From Streptomyces cavernicola (GTDB lineage Bacteria > Actinomycetota > Actinomycetes > Streptomycetales > Streptomycetaceae), in NCBI RefSeq assembly GCF_029968035.1, contig NZ_JASCIQ010000015.1:62001-126000 (forward strand): a DNA stretch of 64,000 bases, read 5' to 3'. Made by a program: the position numbers and the translations under genes. Of the stretch, positions 44,472-53,472 are shown piece after piece; positions within the stretch are counted from its first letter, which is position 1; every line of letters starts with the position of its first letter. Under the pieces are notes generated by a model. That model made no database searches. It was not told where the DNA came from and saw nothing but the letters and a program-made list of their open reading frames with translations.

Positions 44472-45716
44472 ATGCCGATACCCATAGTTGTGCTGGTCGG
44501 GACGTTGGACACCAAGGGCGAGGAGTACTCCTGGGTCCGGGACCGGCTGCGGGAGCGAGGGGTCGAGACGCTGCTCGTCGACACCGGGATCGTCGGCCCG
44601 CCGCGTGTGCGGCCGGACGTCCCGCGGGACGTGGTGGCGCGGGCCGCCGGGAGTGAGGTCGAGCAGCTGGTACGGGACGGGGACCGGGGCGCGGCCGTGA
44701 CCGTGATGGCGCGCGGCGCGGCCCGGGTCGTGACCGAGTTGCACGCGTCCGGGCGGCTGCACGCGGTGCTCGCGGTGGGCGGCAGCGGCGGTACGTCGAT
44801 CGCGAGCCAGGCGATGCGTGAACTGCCGCTGGGCGTACCGAAGTTGATGGTGTCGTCGATGGCCGCCGGGGACGTGTCGCCGTACGTCGGGAGCACCGAC
44901 ATCGCCATGCTCTACAGCATCGTCGACATCGCGGGCGTGAACCGGGTGTCCCGGCCCGTCCTCGCCAACGCCGCCGACGCGGCGGCCGGGATGGCGCAGG
45001 GGTACGCGGCGGCGCGGCGCGCGGAGCGGTCGGTGGAGTTCGCGGCGGGCGAGCGTCCGCTGGTCGCGGCGTCCATGGCGGGGGTGACGACTCCGGGCGT
45101 CGACGCGGCCCGCGCGCGGCTCACCGAACTCGGCTACGAGGTCCTGGTGTTCCACGCCGTCGGTTCGGGCGGCCGGTCCCTGGAGGAGTTGGCGGGGCGG
45201 GGGCTGTTCGCGGGGGTGCTCGACCTGACGCTCTGCGAGATCGCCGACGAGGCGCTCGGCGGGGTCCTCTCGGCCGGCCCGGACCGGTTGAGATCCGCCG
45301 GGCGGATGGGGCTGCCGCAGGTGGTCGCGCCCGGCGCCCTCGACATGATCAAGTTCGGGCCGATGGACACTGTGCCGGAGGCGTTCCGGGGGCGGGGGCC
45401 GCGGGTGCACAACCCGTCGATCAGTGTCGTCCGCACGACGGCGGAGGAGTGCGTGCGGCTCGGCCACTCGGTCGCCGCGAAGCTGCGTGCGGCCACCGGG
45501 CCGACGACGCTGCTGCTGCCGCAGCGGGGCTTGTCGACGCTGGGCGCGCCGGGTGGGCCGTACCACGAACTCGCCCTGGACCAGGCGTTGTTCGCCGCGC
45601 TGCGGGAGGGGTTGCGGGGAAGTTCGGTGGAGGTGGTCGAGGTGGACACGCACCTCAACGATCCGTTGTTCGGGAGGGGGGCGGCGGAGCGGTTGCATGC
45701 GGCGATCGTGGGCTGA
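44472..45716 (+). CDS. Tm-1-like ATP-binding protein (UPF0261)
   Basis: Encodes 414 aa. The N-terminal domain has VLVGTLDTKGEEYSWVRDRL and the nucleotide-site loop AVGGSGGTSIASQAMRELPL. The C-terminal TIM-barrel-like part has VTTPGVDAARARLTELGYEV, VFHAVGSGGRSLEELA and DLTLCEIADEALGG. Plant Tm-1 blocks tobamovirus replication; the bacterial role is unclear, and some relatives act on small molecules in catabolic clusters. The ATG at 44472 (MPIPIVVLVG) is chosen because homology begins there. It is an isolated gene followed by repeat block 5. Confidence 0.88.
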   Translation: MPIPIVVLVGTLDTKGEEYSWVRDRLRERGVETLLVDTGIVGPPRVRPDVPRDVVARAAGSEVEQLVRDGDRGAAVTVMARGAARVVTELHASGRLHAVLAVGGSGGTSIASQAMRELPLGVPKLMVSSMAAGDVSPYVGSTDIAMLYSIVDIAGVNRVSRPVLANAADAAAGMAQGYAAARRAERSVEFAAGERPLVAASMAGVTTPGVDAARARLTELGYEVLVFHAVGSGGRSLEELAGRGLFAGVLDLTLCEIADEALGGVLSAGPDRLRSAGRMGLPQVVAPGALDMIKFGPMDTVPEAFRGRGPRVHNPSISVVRTTAEECVRLGHSVAAKLRAATGPTTLLLPQRGLSTLGAPGGPYHELALDQALFAALREGLRGSSVEVVEVDTHLNDPLFGRGAAERLHAAIVG

Positions 45717-45727
45717 GGCCCGGTTCC

Positions 45728-45912
45728 CTTTCCCCACCCCGCCCCTTCCCGAAAGACTGCCGTCGGCACCGGGGGCCAGCCCCCGGACCCCCGCTCCTCA
45801 AACGCCGGAGGGGCTGGTCTTTAGGGGCGCGGGGAACTGCGCGACCAGCCACGATGGCGGGAAAGCCGAACGACAAGCGCCGCAGGCTTTCGGGAAGGGG
45901 CGGAGTGGGGAA
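45728..45912. repeat. Mosaic intergenic repeat block 5
   Basis: The simplest full copy: arm CCACCCCGCCCCTTCCCGAA (about 45733-45755), the module CTCCTCAAACGCCGGAGGGG (45795-45815), the unit GGGGCGCGGGGAACTGCGCG (about 45825-45843) with CCAGCCACGATGGCGG, then the inverted arm TTTCGGGAAGGGGCGGAGTG (about 45888-45907). It fills the gap between two convergent genes, so the arms can close one large stem acting on both transcripts. Confidence 0.88.
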
Positions 45913-45915
45913 GGC

Positions 45916-46647
45916 TCACGCAGGCGGGGCCACCAGCTCTCCCGACCTCCCCGACCGCTCCAACGCCCGCCGCACGAACCCCGAACCCTTCAACTCCTCC
46001 ACCAGCCCCCGCAGGAACCCCACCGTCTCCGGCGCCCGGTCGCGCCGCGTGCCCACCGCCTGGCGGATCTGCATGAACCGGCCTTCGATCAGGCGGAGTT
46101 CGGGGTGCGCCGCCACGTACTCCGTCAGCGGCTGCCGGATCCCCGCGCCCACCTCGAGGCCCTCGGCCACGAACACGTCCACGCCCTCCTCGCCCCGTAC
46201 GACCGACGCCTCCCGCAGAGTCCGGGACAGGTACAGGTCGTACGCGGAGCCCCGCTTCACGCCGATGCGGACCCCCGCGCGGTCCACCTCCGCCACAGAC
46301 CTCAGCGGCGAGTCGGCACGCACCGCGTACACGCCCTCGATGACGACGTACGGCGCGGTGAAGGCGACGTCGGCCTCGCGGGCCGGCTCGACCGCCAGGA
46401 AGCAGAGGTCGGCACGGCCCGCGGCCATCTCCTCGTACGACTTGCGCGCCGCGTCGAAGCAGGCGAAGGAGACCGGCACGCCGAGCCGGGCGGCGACCTC
46501 GCGGGCGATGTCGACCGTGACCCCGGCCGGCGCCTCGGGCGTGCCCTGCGCGAGGACGGGGTTGCCGAGGTTGACGGCGACCCGCAGGACCCCGGTGGGG
46601 GCCAGGTCGCGGACGACCGCTTCAGTAGGGGTGAGCGGGGTGTTCAT
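45916..46647 (-). CDS. ABC-type amino-acid/solute-binding protein without signal peptide
   Basis: Encodes 243 aa from the ATG at 46647. It has the family 3 solute-binding fold: VLRVAVNLGNPVLAQGTPEA, GVTVDIAREVAARLGVPVSF, AAGRADLCFLAVEPAREADV and VRIGVKRGSAYDLYLSRTL. No signal peptide precedes it. A TTG start at 46779 would add a hydrophobic segment ending LVPGC, possibly a lipoprotein signal, but has no good ribosome site. No transporter genes adjoin. The start codon lies inside a 17-bp inverted repeat. Cytoplasmic sensing or enzyme activity is possible. Confidence 0.75.
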   Translation of the reverse strand: MNTPLTPTEAVVRDLAPTGVLRVAVNLGNPVLAQGTPEAPAGVTVDIAREVAARLGVPVSFACFDAARKSYEEMAAGRADLCFLAVEPAREADVAFTAPYVVIEGVYAVRADSPLRSVAEVDRAGVRIGVKRGSAYDLYLSRTLREASVVRGEEGVDVFVAEGLEVGAGIRQPLTEYVAAHPELRLIEGRFMQIRQAVGTRRDRAPETVGFLRGLVEELKGSGFVRRALERSGRSGELVAPPA

Positions 46648-46682
46648 GGGGCGGAGTTTAGGTCGGCCCCATGAACACCCCG
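46636..46682. promoter_or_regulatory. 17-bp perfect inverted repeat over a start codon
   Basis: CGGGGTGTTCATGGGGC (46636-46652) and GCCCCATGAACACCCCG (46666-46682) are exact complements around a 13-nt loop. The first arm contains the ATG of the binding-protein gene on the minus strand. If transcribed through, the start codon would be hidden in a hairpin. Confidence 0.85.
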
Positions 46683-46795
46683 GGACCAGGACGGTCCGGA
46701 TGAGCGTCGCGCCGACCAGGATCACCGCGGCGGCCGTGATGAGCGGGCCGCTGCGCTCCGGTCCCTTCCGCCACCCCAACTCCCCCCAAGAGGGG

Positions 46796-48337
46796 CTAGT
46801 TCACGCCCCGGTCCCGTCCCGTCCAGTACGGCTCCCGCAGCTTGAACTTCTGGATCTTGCCAGTGGCCGTACGCGGGATGGCCTCGCGGAACTCGACGCT
46901 CGTCGGGGCCTTGTAGCCGGCCATGCGGGACTTGCAGTGGGCGATGATGTCGGCCTCCTCGGCGGCTTCGCCCTCCGCGAGGACCACCAGGGCCTTGATG
47001 GTCTCGCCCCACTTCTCGTGCGGGACGCCGATCACGGCGACCTCGGCCACGGCGGGGTGGCTGAAGATGGCGTCCTCAACCTCGATGGACGAGACGTTCT
47101 CGCCGCCGGTGATGATCACGTCCTTCTTGCGGTCGGAGATCGTGAGGTGGCCGTCCGCCGCGTCGAGCGTGCCGCCGTCGCCGGTGTGGAACCAGCCGCC
47201 CTCCAGGGCCGCCTCGGTCTCCTCGGGCTTCTCCCAGTACCCGTCGAGCACGACGTTGGAGCGGGCGAGCACCTCACCGGCCTCCGACACCTTCAACTTC
47301 ACGCCGAGCGCGGGCAGTCCGGCACGGGACAGCTTGCGGGCGCGCTCCTCGGCGGGCAGTGCGGCGTCCTCGGGGCGGGTGCGGTTGAAGGTGAGGACCG
47401 GGGAGGTCTCCGTGAGGCCGTAGATCTGGGTGAACTCCCAGCCCAGCTCGTCGCCGACGCGCTGGATCAGCTTGGTCGGCGGGGGCGCGCCGGCGCAGAC
47501 GATGCGCACCTTGTCGCGGCCCGGGATCTCGCCGCGCCAGGTGGCGGCCGCGTCCAGGACCATGTTCCAGACGGCGGGCGCCCCGCACATCAGGGTGACG
47601 CCGTGCTCCTCGACACGGCGCAGGATCTCCGCGCCGTCCACCTTGCGCAGCACGACCTGCTTCACGCCGAGCCCGGCCATCACGTACGGCATGCCCCAGC
47701 CGTTGCAGTGGAACATCGGCAGGGTGTGCATGTAGACGTCCCGCTCCCAGGAGCGGGTGTGCAGGCCGAAGGTGAGGCCGTTGACCCAGATGTTGCGGTG
47801 GGTGAGCTGGACGCCCTTGGGGCGGGCGGTCGTGCCGGAGGTGTAGTTGATGGTGGCCGTGGCGTCCTCGTCCGGGTTGGACCAGGGGCGGGGTTCGACG
47901 CCGAAGCGCATCAGCTCCGTGTCGGTCTGCGCGCCGAGCACGAAGCGGTGCCGGGCCTTGACCCCGGCGAGCGCCTCGTCCAGCTCCGGGTCGACGAGCA
48001 GCACGGACGCGCCGCTCTGCCGCACCACGTACTCGATCTCCTCCGGCTTGAGCCGGAAGTTCACCGGCACACAGATCCGGCCGCTCATCGGCACCGCGAA
48101 GAGCAGTTCGAGGAGGCGGGTCGAGTTGTGGCTGACGACCGCGATGCGCTCGCCCTCGCCGACGCCGAGCGCGTCGAACCCGGCCTGCCAGGCCCGCACC
48201 CGCTCACCGAGCCCGCCGTACGTCAACTCCGGTACGGCAAGGGCCGGTTGGGAGGGTTCGTCGACGACGCCGGGGCTGGAGGCGAACCCCAGCTCGGCCC
48301 GGTCGAGGAAGTCCGCGACGGTCATCGGTGTCCGCAT
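46796..48337 (-). CDS. Acyl-CoA synthetase (AMP-forming), long-chain type
   Basis: Encodes 513 aa. ANL motifs are NYTSGTTARPKGVQLTHRN, MFHCNGWGMPY, QIYGLTETSPVLTFNR, WFHTGDGGTLDAADGHLTIS, DRKKDVIITGGENVSSIEVE and the C-terminal Lys in RTATGKIQKFKLRE. The GWGMPY type is common among medium/long-chain acyl-CoA ligases. The ATG at 48337 has AGGAG 7 nt upstream. It is divergent from the GAF-LuxR regulator at 48567, which probably controls it. Confidence 0.92.
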   Translation of the reverse strand: MRTPMTVADFLDRAELGFASSPGVVDEPSQPALAVPELTYGGLGERVRAWQAGFDALGVGEGERIAVVSHNSTRLLELLFAVPMSGRICVPVNFRLKPEEIEYVVRQSGASVLLVDPELDEALAGVKARHRFVLGAQTDTELMRFGVEPRPWSNPDEDATATINYTSGTTARPKGVQLTHRNIWVNGLTFGLHTRSWERDVYMHTLPMFHCNGWGMPYVMAGLGVKQVVLRKVDGAEILRRVEEHGVTLMCGAPAVWNMVLDAAATWRGEIPGRDKVRIVCAGAPPPTKLIQRVGDELGWEFTQIYGLTETSPVLTFNRTRPEDAALPAEERARKLSRAGLPALGVKLKVSEAGEVLARSNVVLDGYWEKPEETEAALEGGWFHTGDGGTLDAADGHLTISDRKKDVIITGGENVSSIEVEDAIFSHPAVAEVAVIGVPHEKWGETIKALVVLAEGEAAEEADIIAHCKSRMAGYKAPTSVEFREAIPRTATGKIQKFKLREPYWTGRDRGVN

Positions 48338-48462
48338 GCCTGTCTCCTGTCGTCCGGTGGTCCGGGCGCTGTGCCGCGCTGCGCCGAGCCGTGTCATGCC
48401 GTGTCGGCGTTGTCTCGTCCGGTGCCGGGGCGGGTTACCGCATGTGTACTCCCCCGCGCCGG

Positions 48463-48520
48463 ACCGCTCATTAACATCGTGTGAGCGGTGACCGGATCCT
48501 GCCACCCCCGAACGGGGGTG
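48463..48520. promoter_or_regulatory. Two inverted repeats between acyl-CoA ligase and regulator genes
   Basis: ACCGCTCA-N11-TGAGCGGT (48463-48489) and CACCCCCG-AA-CGGGGGTG (48503-48520) lie in the 229-nt divergent region. The first has the spacing of a LuxR-type site spread over two DNA turns. Either could control both genes. Confidence 0.5.
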
Positions 48521-48566
48521 TCAGCGGGCGCAACCGCGCGGAAGAGTCAACGGGCAGGGAGGCACG

Positions 48567-49391
48567 GTGACGGCGGACGCCGGGGCGACGGCAGAGGTGC
48601 GGGCGGCACTCGTGCGGCTGCGCCGCGCCACGGGCCTGCCGGTCGCCTTCGGCGGACTGGTCGAGGAGGGGCGCGGCCTGCGCATCGGCGAGCTCAGCGG
48701 CGCCGCCACCGCCTCGCTCCAGGGCCTGGCGGTCGCGCCGGGCAGCGGCCTCGGCGGCAAGGCGCACGCCCTGGCCCGCGCCGTCGCCGTCACCGACTAC
48801 AGCACATCGCGGCACATCAGCCACGAGTACGACGTCGCCGTCGCCGCCGAGGGCCTGCGCTCGGTCCTCGCCGTGCCGGTCGTGGTGCGGCGCCGGGTCC
48901 GCGGCGTCCTGTACGGCGCGCTGCGCACGGCCCAGCCGCTCGGCGACCGCACCCTGAACGCGGCGGTGGCCGCCGCCCGCGACGTGGAGCAGACGCTCGT
49001 CGTACGGGACGAGGCGCGGGCCCTCCTCACGGCGGCCCGCGCGCCCGGGGACGATGGGGCGTGGGAGCGCGTACGCGAGGCGCACTCGGCGCTGCGGGCT
49101 CTTGCTCCGCGCATCGCCGACCCGCTGCTGCGGTGCGAACTCCTCGACGCGCTGGGCAAGTTGATGCCCACTGGCACCGCTGTGCCGGAGCCTGCGGTGC
49201 GGCTCGCGCCGCGTGAGGTGGATGTGCTGTCCTGTGTGGCGTCCGGCGCGACGAACGCGGCGACCGCCGAGCGTCTGAGCCTCCGCCCGGAGACGGTCAA
49301 GGGCTATCTCCGGTCGGCCATGCGGAAGTTGGGGGCGCACACGCGGTTGGAGGCGGTGGTGGCGGCCCGCCGGACGGGGGTTCTGCCGTAG
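48567..49391 (+). CDS. LuxR-family regulator with GAF domain
   Basis: Encodes 274 aa. Residues about 10-145 form a GAF-like sensor (TGLPVAFGGLVEEGRGLRIG, GLGGKAHALARAVAVTDYS, SVLAVPVVVRRRVRGVLYGA). Residues about 205-270 form the LuxR HTH (LAPREVDVLSCVASGATNAA, SLRPETVKGYLRSAMRKLGA). The GTG at 48567 has GGGAGG upstream. The layout is common among Streptomyces regulators of fatty-acid activation genes lying opposite an acyl-CoA ligase, as here. Confidence 0.88.
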   Translation: MTADAGATAEVRAALVRLRRATGLPVAFGGLVEEGRGLRIGELSGAATASLQGLAVAPGSGLGGKAHALARAVAVTDYSTSRHISHEYDVAVAAEGLRSVLAVPVVVRRRVRGVLYGALRTAQPLGDRTLNAAVAAARDVEQTLVVRDEARALLTAARAPGDDGAWERVREAHSALRALAPRIADPLLRCELLDALGKLMPTGTAVPEPAVRLAPREVDVLSCVASGATNAATAERLSLRPETVKGYLRSAMRKLGAHTRLEAVVAARRTGVLP

Positions 49392-49404
49392 GGGGCGTTT
49401 TTTC

Positions 49405-49630
49405 CTTTCCCCACCCCGCCCCTTCCCGAGAGTCCTCGCCGGACGGGCCTCCTCAAACGCCGGAGGGGCTGGGTTTGGCGGGATGGGGCTGCGATGAGTG
49501 CCCCTATAGGGGCGCGGGGAACTGCGCGACGAGCCACGACGGCGCGGCAGCCGAAAGACAGCCCCGGGGCCCGGGGCGAAGCCCCGAAGCCGACCGCAGG
49601 TCTTTCGGGAAAGGGGCGGGGTGGGGAAGA
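49405..49630. repeat. Mosaic intergenic repeat block 6
   Basis: The arm CCCCACCCCGCCCCTTCCCG (about 49411-49430), module CCTCAAACGCCGGAGGGGCT (49451-49470), unit GGGGCGCGGGGAACTGCGCG (49508-49527) with CGAAAGACAGCCCCGG and the inverted arm CTTTCGGGAAAGGGGCGGGG (about 49602-49621) follow in the same order as block 5. It lies between two codirectional genes. Confidence 0.88.
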
Positions 49631-49682
49631 GTCAGAGCCGCGCCCGCAACCGGGGCGCGACAAGCAAGGGTTGGAGCAACAC

Positions 49683-50330
49683 ATGGTGCCCCTCGACCGA
49701 TTCCTCGCGTTCGCGGTGATGTCGCTGATCGTCATCGTCGTGCCGGGCCCGAGCGTCCTGTTCGTGATCGGCCGCGCCCTCGCGCACGGCCGGCGCACGG
49801 CCATGGCGACGGTGTTCGGCAACGTGGCCGGCTCGTACCTGCTGGTCGTGGCCGTCGCGTTCGGGGTCGGTGCGCTGGTGGGACAGTCGGCCACAGCGTT
49901 TCTCGCGGTGAAGCTGGCGGGGGCCGCGTACCTCGTGTACCTGGGCGTGCAGGCCTTCCGGCACCGCAAGGACATGCGGGTCGACTCGCTGCGCACGGCG
50001 ACGCCCGAACCCGCGCGGAGTGATCTGCGGACGGTTCTCGACGGCATCCTGGTCGGCGTGACCAACCCGAAGGGCATCGTGTTCTTCGCGGCGGTGCTGC
50101 CGCAGACCGTGGACCACTCGGCCGGTCAACTGCCCCTGCAGATGCTCTTGTTGGGCCTCGTCCCGATCGGCATCGGCCTCGTCACGGACACGCTCTGGGG
50201 GCTCGGCGCGGCCGCCGCCCGCAACTGGTTCGCGCGCTCCGACCGCCGGCTCTCGATGATCGGCGGCGCGGGCGGCTTCGCGATGATCGGCCTCGGCGTG
50301 ACGGTCGCGGCGACGGGCCGCGCGGACTGA
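49683..50330 (+). CDS. LysE-family amino-acid exporter
   Basis: Encodes 215 aa with about six membrane helices. The family signature is near the N-terminus: VIVVPGPSVLFVIGRALAHG, then GNVAGSYLLVVAVAFGVGAL. The loop GVTNPKGIVFFAAVLPQ is also typical. It exports an amino acid or a derivative (homoserine lactone, threonine and others are known in the family); the substrate is not predictable. A GGAG site lies 6 nt before the ATG. The stop codon begins a 12-bp tandem repeat. Confidence 0.92.
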   Translation: MVPLDRFLAFAVMSLIVIVVPGPSVLFVIGRALAHGRRTAMATVFGNVAGSYLLVVAVAFGVGALVGQSATAFLAVKLAGAAYLVYLGVQAFRHRKDMRVDSLRTATPEPARSDLRTVLDGILVGVTNPKGIVFFAAVLPQTVDHSAGQLPLQMLLLGLVPIGIGLVTDTLWGLGAAAARNWFARSDRRLSMIGGAGGFAMIGLGVTVAATGRAD

Positions 50331-50376
50331 TACCAGTACGGATACCCGTACGGATACCAATACGGATACCCGTACG
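50329..50376. repeat. Four 12-bp tandem repeats at convergent gene ends
   Basis: Units GATACCAGTACG, GATACCCGTACG, GATACCAATACG and GATACCCGTACG follow directly from within the lysE-type stop codon. The opposing gene ends at 50383. There is no hairpin with T-run, so this short spacer may be the only separator of two convergent transcripts. Confidence 0.85.
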
Positions 50377-50382
50377 GCGCGG

Positions 50383-51510
50383 TCAGGCGCCGACGACCTT
50401 CCCGTACCGCACCTCGTACCCGGCCGCCCCCGTTCCCATCGGCCCCGCCAGCAACCGCTCCGCCTCCGCCTCGACCTCCCTGCGCTGCGGCTTCGTGAGC
50501 GCGTCGAAGGGTTCGACGGTGATCACGGCGGGCCCGTCCGCCGGTTCGTCGAGGCGCCAGGCGCCCGCGAGGAAACCGTCGGCGAGGAAGACGCTGAAGC
50601 TGCGGTTGCCGACCCAGGTGCGGCCCCGGTACGCGGTCGGCATGACGCGGCTGCGGTCGGCGTGCGAGAGGAGCAGGTTGTCGTACTCGGGCAGCAGCCG
50701 CACCGGCGCCGGGACGTCCGGGCCGGGTCGCGGCGCGTCGGGCAGGTCGAACAGCTCGACGCCGTGCTCGTCCCGGAACGCGACCAGTTCGGGCCGCAGC
50801 CGCTCGAAGACCGGGCGAAGGCGGGTGACGCCGGCCCAGGTCTGCATGTCCTTGACGGAGGCGGGCCCGAACGCGCGGAGGTAGCGCAGCACGACCTCGT
50901 CGGGCGCGGGCGCGGGGCCCGTGGGGCGGCCGAGCCAGTGCTCGACGGTGGTGAGGGCGACCTGGCCGCTCTGCCGCCACAGTCCGCGCGGCGTGACCTG
51001 GACGAGGGCGAGGGTGTTGCGTGCGGCGATGCCGAGTGCCTGCGGGTCGGCGTCCGGCCAGGTCGCGCCGAGCGCCTCGCGCAGCTGCTTGAGGGTACGG
51101 GGTTCCTCCTCCACCAACTCCCTTGCCTGTACGGAGAGTTCGCCGAGGTCGACGCCTTCGAGCCCCTTGCGGAACATGTGCAGTTCGCGGTCGCGGGCGG
51201 GTTGGGCGAGGTGGCGCAGCGTCAGGGCGTCGGAGGCGGTGTGGGTGTGGAGGGTGGAGCGCATGGTGACGGTGCGGACGACGGCGCGGTCGGCCATGAG
51301 CGTGGAGAGCTCTTCCGGGTCGAAGTCCTTCAGCCTGGCGGCGAGGGCGTAGTACGGCGGCTTCACGTTCTGCGCCTGCAGGCCGAGCAGGTGCGCGACG
51401 GCGCTCTCTGCGGGCCTGGCCGCCCGCTCAAGCAGGAACTGTCGGGCGAGGGTGGCTCGGTTGAGGGCACGGGGGTCGAGCGTGGGGGGCGTCGTCGTCT
51501 GCGTCGTCAT
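50383..51510 (-). CDS. Winged-helix DNA-binding protein (HTH_42 / YcaQ-AlkX-like)
   Basis: Encodes 375 aa. It carries the family motif LLGLQAQNVKPPYYALAARL at about 42-61. The later parts have RAVVRTVTMRSTLHTHTASD, AFGPASVKDMQTWAGVTRLR, and LPEYDNLLLSHADRSRVMP with RTWVGNRSFSVFLADGFLAG. Related proteins such as E. coli YcaQ are DNA glycosylases for interstrand crosslinks, so DNA repair is a fair guess for this one. The characteristic QxQ of the active site is present (QAQ). It is a single gene. Confidence 0.8.
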   Translation of the reverse strand: MTTQTTTPPTLDPRALNRATLARQFLLERAARPAESAVAHLLGLQAQNVKPPYYALAARLKDFDPEELSTLMADRAVVRTVTMRSTLHTHTASDALTLRHLAQPARDRELHMFRKGLEGVDLGELSVQARELVEEEPRTLKQLREALGATWPDADPQALGIAARNTLALVQVTPRGLWRQSGQVALTTVEHWLGRPTGPAPAPDEVVLRYLRAFGPASVKDMQTWAGVTRLRPVFERLRPELVAFRDEHGVELFDLPDAPRPGPDVPAPVRLLPEYDNLLLSHADRSRVMPTAYRGRTWVGNRSFSVFLADGFLAGAWRLDEPADGPAVITVEPFDALTKPQRREVEAEAERLLAGPMGTGAAGYEVRYGKVVGA

Positions 51511-51559
51511 GGCGGCACGCTAGCTGCGCTTGCGGACGGTGGCTGTCCGCGACGCCGTT

Positions 51560-51840
51560 GCTTTTCCCCTCCCCGCCCCTTCCCGAAAGTCCTGGCGGAC
51601 GGCTTCGGGGGCCAGCCCCCGGACCCCCTCCCCCAAGCTCTCGGCTTCGTTCGAGCAGGGGGGACCCCCATCTCAAACGCCGGAGGGGCTGAATTTGGGC
51701 CACGGTGGGGGCTGCCCCTTTAGGTGCGCGGGGAACTGCGCGACCGGCCACGACGGCGCAGCAGCCGAAGGACAGCAGGGTCCGGGGCGCAGCCCCGAAG
51801 CTGCTGCAAGCTTTCGGGAAGGGGCGGGGCGGGGAAACAC
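51560..51840. repeat. Mosaic intergenic repeat block 7
   Basis: The 379-nt gap between two minus-strand genes. The arm CTCCCCGCCCCTTCCCGAAA (about 51568-51588), module TCTCAAACGCCGGAGGGGCT (about 51671-51690), a variant unit AGGTGCGCGGGGAACTGCGC (about 51721) with CCGGCCACGACGGCG, a GGGGCGCAGCCCC hairpin and the inverted arm CTTTCGGGAAGGGGCGGGGC (about 51813-51832) follow in order. An extra 60-bp insert (CCCAAGCTCTCGGCTTCG and on) sits before the TCAAACGCCGGA module. Confidence 0.85.
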
Positions 51841-51889
51841 ACGCCCGAAGGGCGAGCGGCCCGCTCCGAGTCGACCTGGCGGGGGCCGA

Positions 51890-52672
51890 CTACCCCTCCT
51901 TGCGGACCTCCACCGGCTCCGGCGCCGCCGCCGGGTCGAGGACCCGCGCAAGGAACGTACGCGTCCGCTCATGCCGCGGAGCACCCACCACCCGCTCCGC
52001 AGGCCCCTCCTCCACGATCACCCCGCCGTCCATGAACACCACCCGATCCGCGACCTCCCGCGCGAAACTCATCTCGTGGGTGACGACCAGCATCGTCATC
52101 CCCTCCTGCGCGAGCGACCGCATGACGGCAAGGACGTCCCCGACCAGCTCCGGGTCGAGCGCGGACGTCGGCTCGTCGAAGAGCATCAGCTCCGGGTCCA
52201 TGGAGAGGGCCCGCGCGATCGCGACCCGCTGCTGCTGCCCGCCGGACAGCTGCGCGGGATACGAACCGGACTTGTCGGCGAGGCCGACCCGCTCCAGGTT
52301 GGCGCGGCCCACCCGCGCCGCCTCCGCCTTGTCGCGGCGCAGCACCCTCCGCTGGGCGAGCGTCAGGTTCTCCAGGACGGTGAGGTGCGGGAACAGGTTG
52401 AACGACTGGAAGACCATGCCGATCCGCTGCCGCACCCGGTCGATGTCCACATCAGGGTCGGTGACTTCCGTGCCGGCGACGGAGACCGTCCCGGACGTCG
52501 GTTCCTCAAGGAGGTTCACGCAGCGGAGCAGCGTGGACTTCCCGGATCCGGAGGGCCCGATGACGCAGACGACCTCGCCGCGCTCGACGGTGATGTCGAT
52601 GCCGCGCAGCACCTCGAGGTCACCGAACGCCTTGCGCAGCCCGCGTACGTCGATCTGTGCACTGGTAGACAT
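51890..52672 (-). CDS. Polar amino-acid ABC transporter ATPase (GlnQ type)
   Basis: Encodes 260 aa. Walker [22 protein letters not shown]-loop [18 protein letters not shown], signature [15 protein letters not shown] and Walker [21 protein letters not shown] are typical of polar amino-acid importers. The ATG at 52672 has GGGAG 7 nt upstream. An ATG at 52687 shares ATGA with the permease stop and is also possible. It is the last gene of the set binding protein, permease, ATPase. Confidence 0.93.
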   Translation of the reverse strand: MSTSAQIDVRGLRKAFGDLEVLRGIDITVERGEVVCVIGPSGSGKSTLLRCVNLLEEPTSGTVSVAGTEVTDPDVDIDRVRQRIGMVFQSFNLFPHLTVLENLTLAQRRVLRRDKAEAARVGRANLERVGLADKSGSYPAQLSGGQQQRVAIARALSMDPELMLFDEPTSALDPELVGDVLAVMRSLAQEGMTMLVVTHEMSFAREVADRVVFMDGGVIVEEGPAERVVGAPRHERTRTFLARVLDPAAAPEPVEVRKEG

Positions 52673-52683
52673 GGCTTGCTCCC

Positions 52684-53472
52684 TCATCTCGCCTTCGCCG
52701 TACGGGATTCGAGGCGCCGCACGAGATGCCCGAGCGGCAGCGTGATCATGAGGTAGAGCAGACCGGCGATCAGGATCGGGGTGAGGCTCTTGTGCTCGTT
52801 GAGGGCGTCCCGGCCGAAGTTGGAGAGCTCGTACTGGCTGAGGGAGAGCCCCAGGAGATAGACCAGGGACGAGTCCTTCGTCAGCAGGATCAGCTCGTTC
52901 GTCAGGGGCGGGAGGACGATCCGGAACGCCTGCGGGATGATCACCGAGGCCATGGCGCGGCCGTGCGACATTCCGAGCGAACGGGCCGCCTCCATCTGCC
53001 CCTTGGGCACGGCCCGGATGCCGGCCCGGATGGTCTCCGCCATGTACGCGGCGCCGACGAGACCGAGGGCGAGCATCACCGTCACGTACTTGTCGATCGC
53101 CACCTCGAAGGCGAGCGGCACGCCGAAGCCGAGCGCGATGAACACGAGCAGCGCGGGCACGCCGCGGAAGAACTCGATGTACGTGACGGCGATCCAGCGG
53201 TACGGCGGCACCGACGAGAGCCGCATCAGGGCGAGCACGAGCCCGAGGACGAGCCCGAAGCCGAAGCCGAGGAGCGTGTAGACGCCGGTGTTGAGGAGGG
53301 CTATCGCCAGGATGTCGGGGAACTGCGCCTTCGCCACTTCGACGTCGAAGAACGCCTGCCGCAGCCGCTCCCAGTCCGCGAGCAGCACCACGGCGAGCAG
53401 GGCGACGGCGAGCAGCCCGTACTGGGCGCCCCGGAAGGCGCGGGCCCGCTGCCTGCGGGTGAGGGCGGCCAT
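52684..53472 (-). CDS. Polar amino-acid ABC transporter permease
   Basis: Encodes 262 aa with about five membrane helices. It carries the HisM/GlnP pattern: [40 protein letters not shown] with the EAA-type [12 protein letters not shown], and [20 protein letters not shown]. Only one permease is encoded, so it probably works as a homodimer. The ATG overlaps the binding-protein stop by one base (TGATG). Confidence 0.93.
   Translation of the reverse strand: MAALTRRQRARAFRGAQYGLLAVALLAVVLLADWERLRQAFFDVEVAKAQFPDILAIALLNTGVYTLLGFGFGLVLGLVLALMRLSSVPPYRWIAVTYIEFFRGVPALLVFIALGFGVPLAFEVAIDKYVTVMLALGLVGAAYMAETIRAGIRAVPKGQMEAARSLGMSHGRAMASVIIPQAFRIVLPPLTNELILLTKDSSLVYLLGLSLSQYELSNFGRDALNEHKSLTPILIAGLLYLMITLPLGHLVRRLESRTAKAR

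Noticed and set aside
46648-46779. N-terminal extension of the solute-binding protein from a TTG start, giving a lipoprotein signal
   Set aside because: The hydrophobic stretch ending LVPGC is suggestive, but the TTG has its Shine-Dalgarno-like bases directly adjacent and the extension crosses the palindrome; kept only as an alternative.
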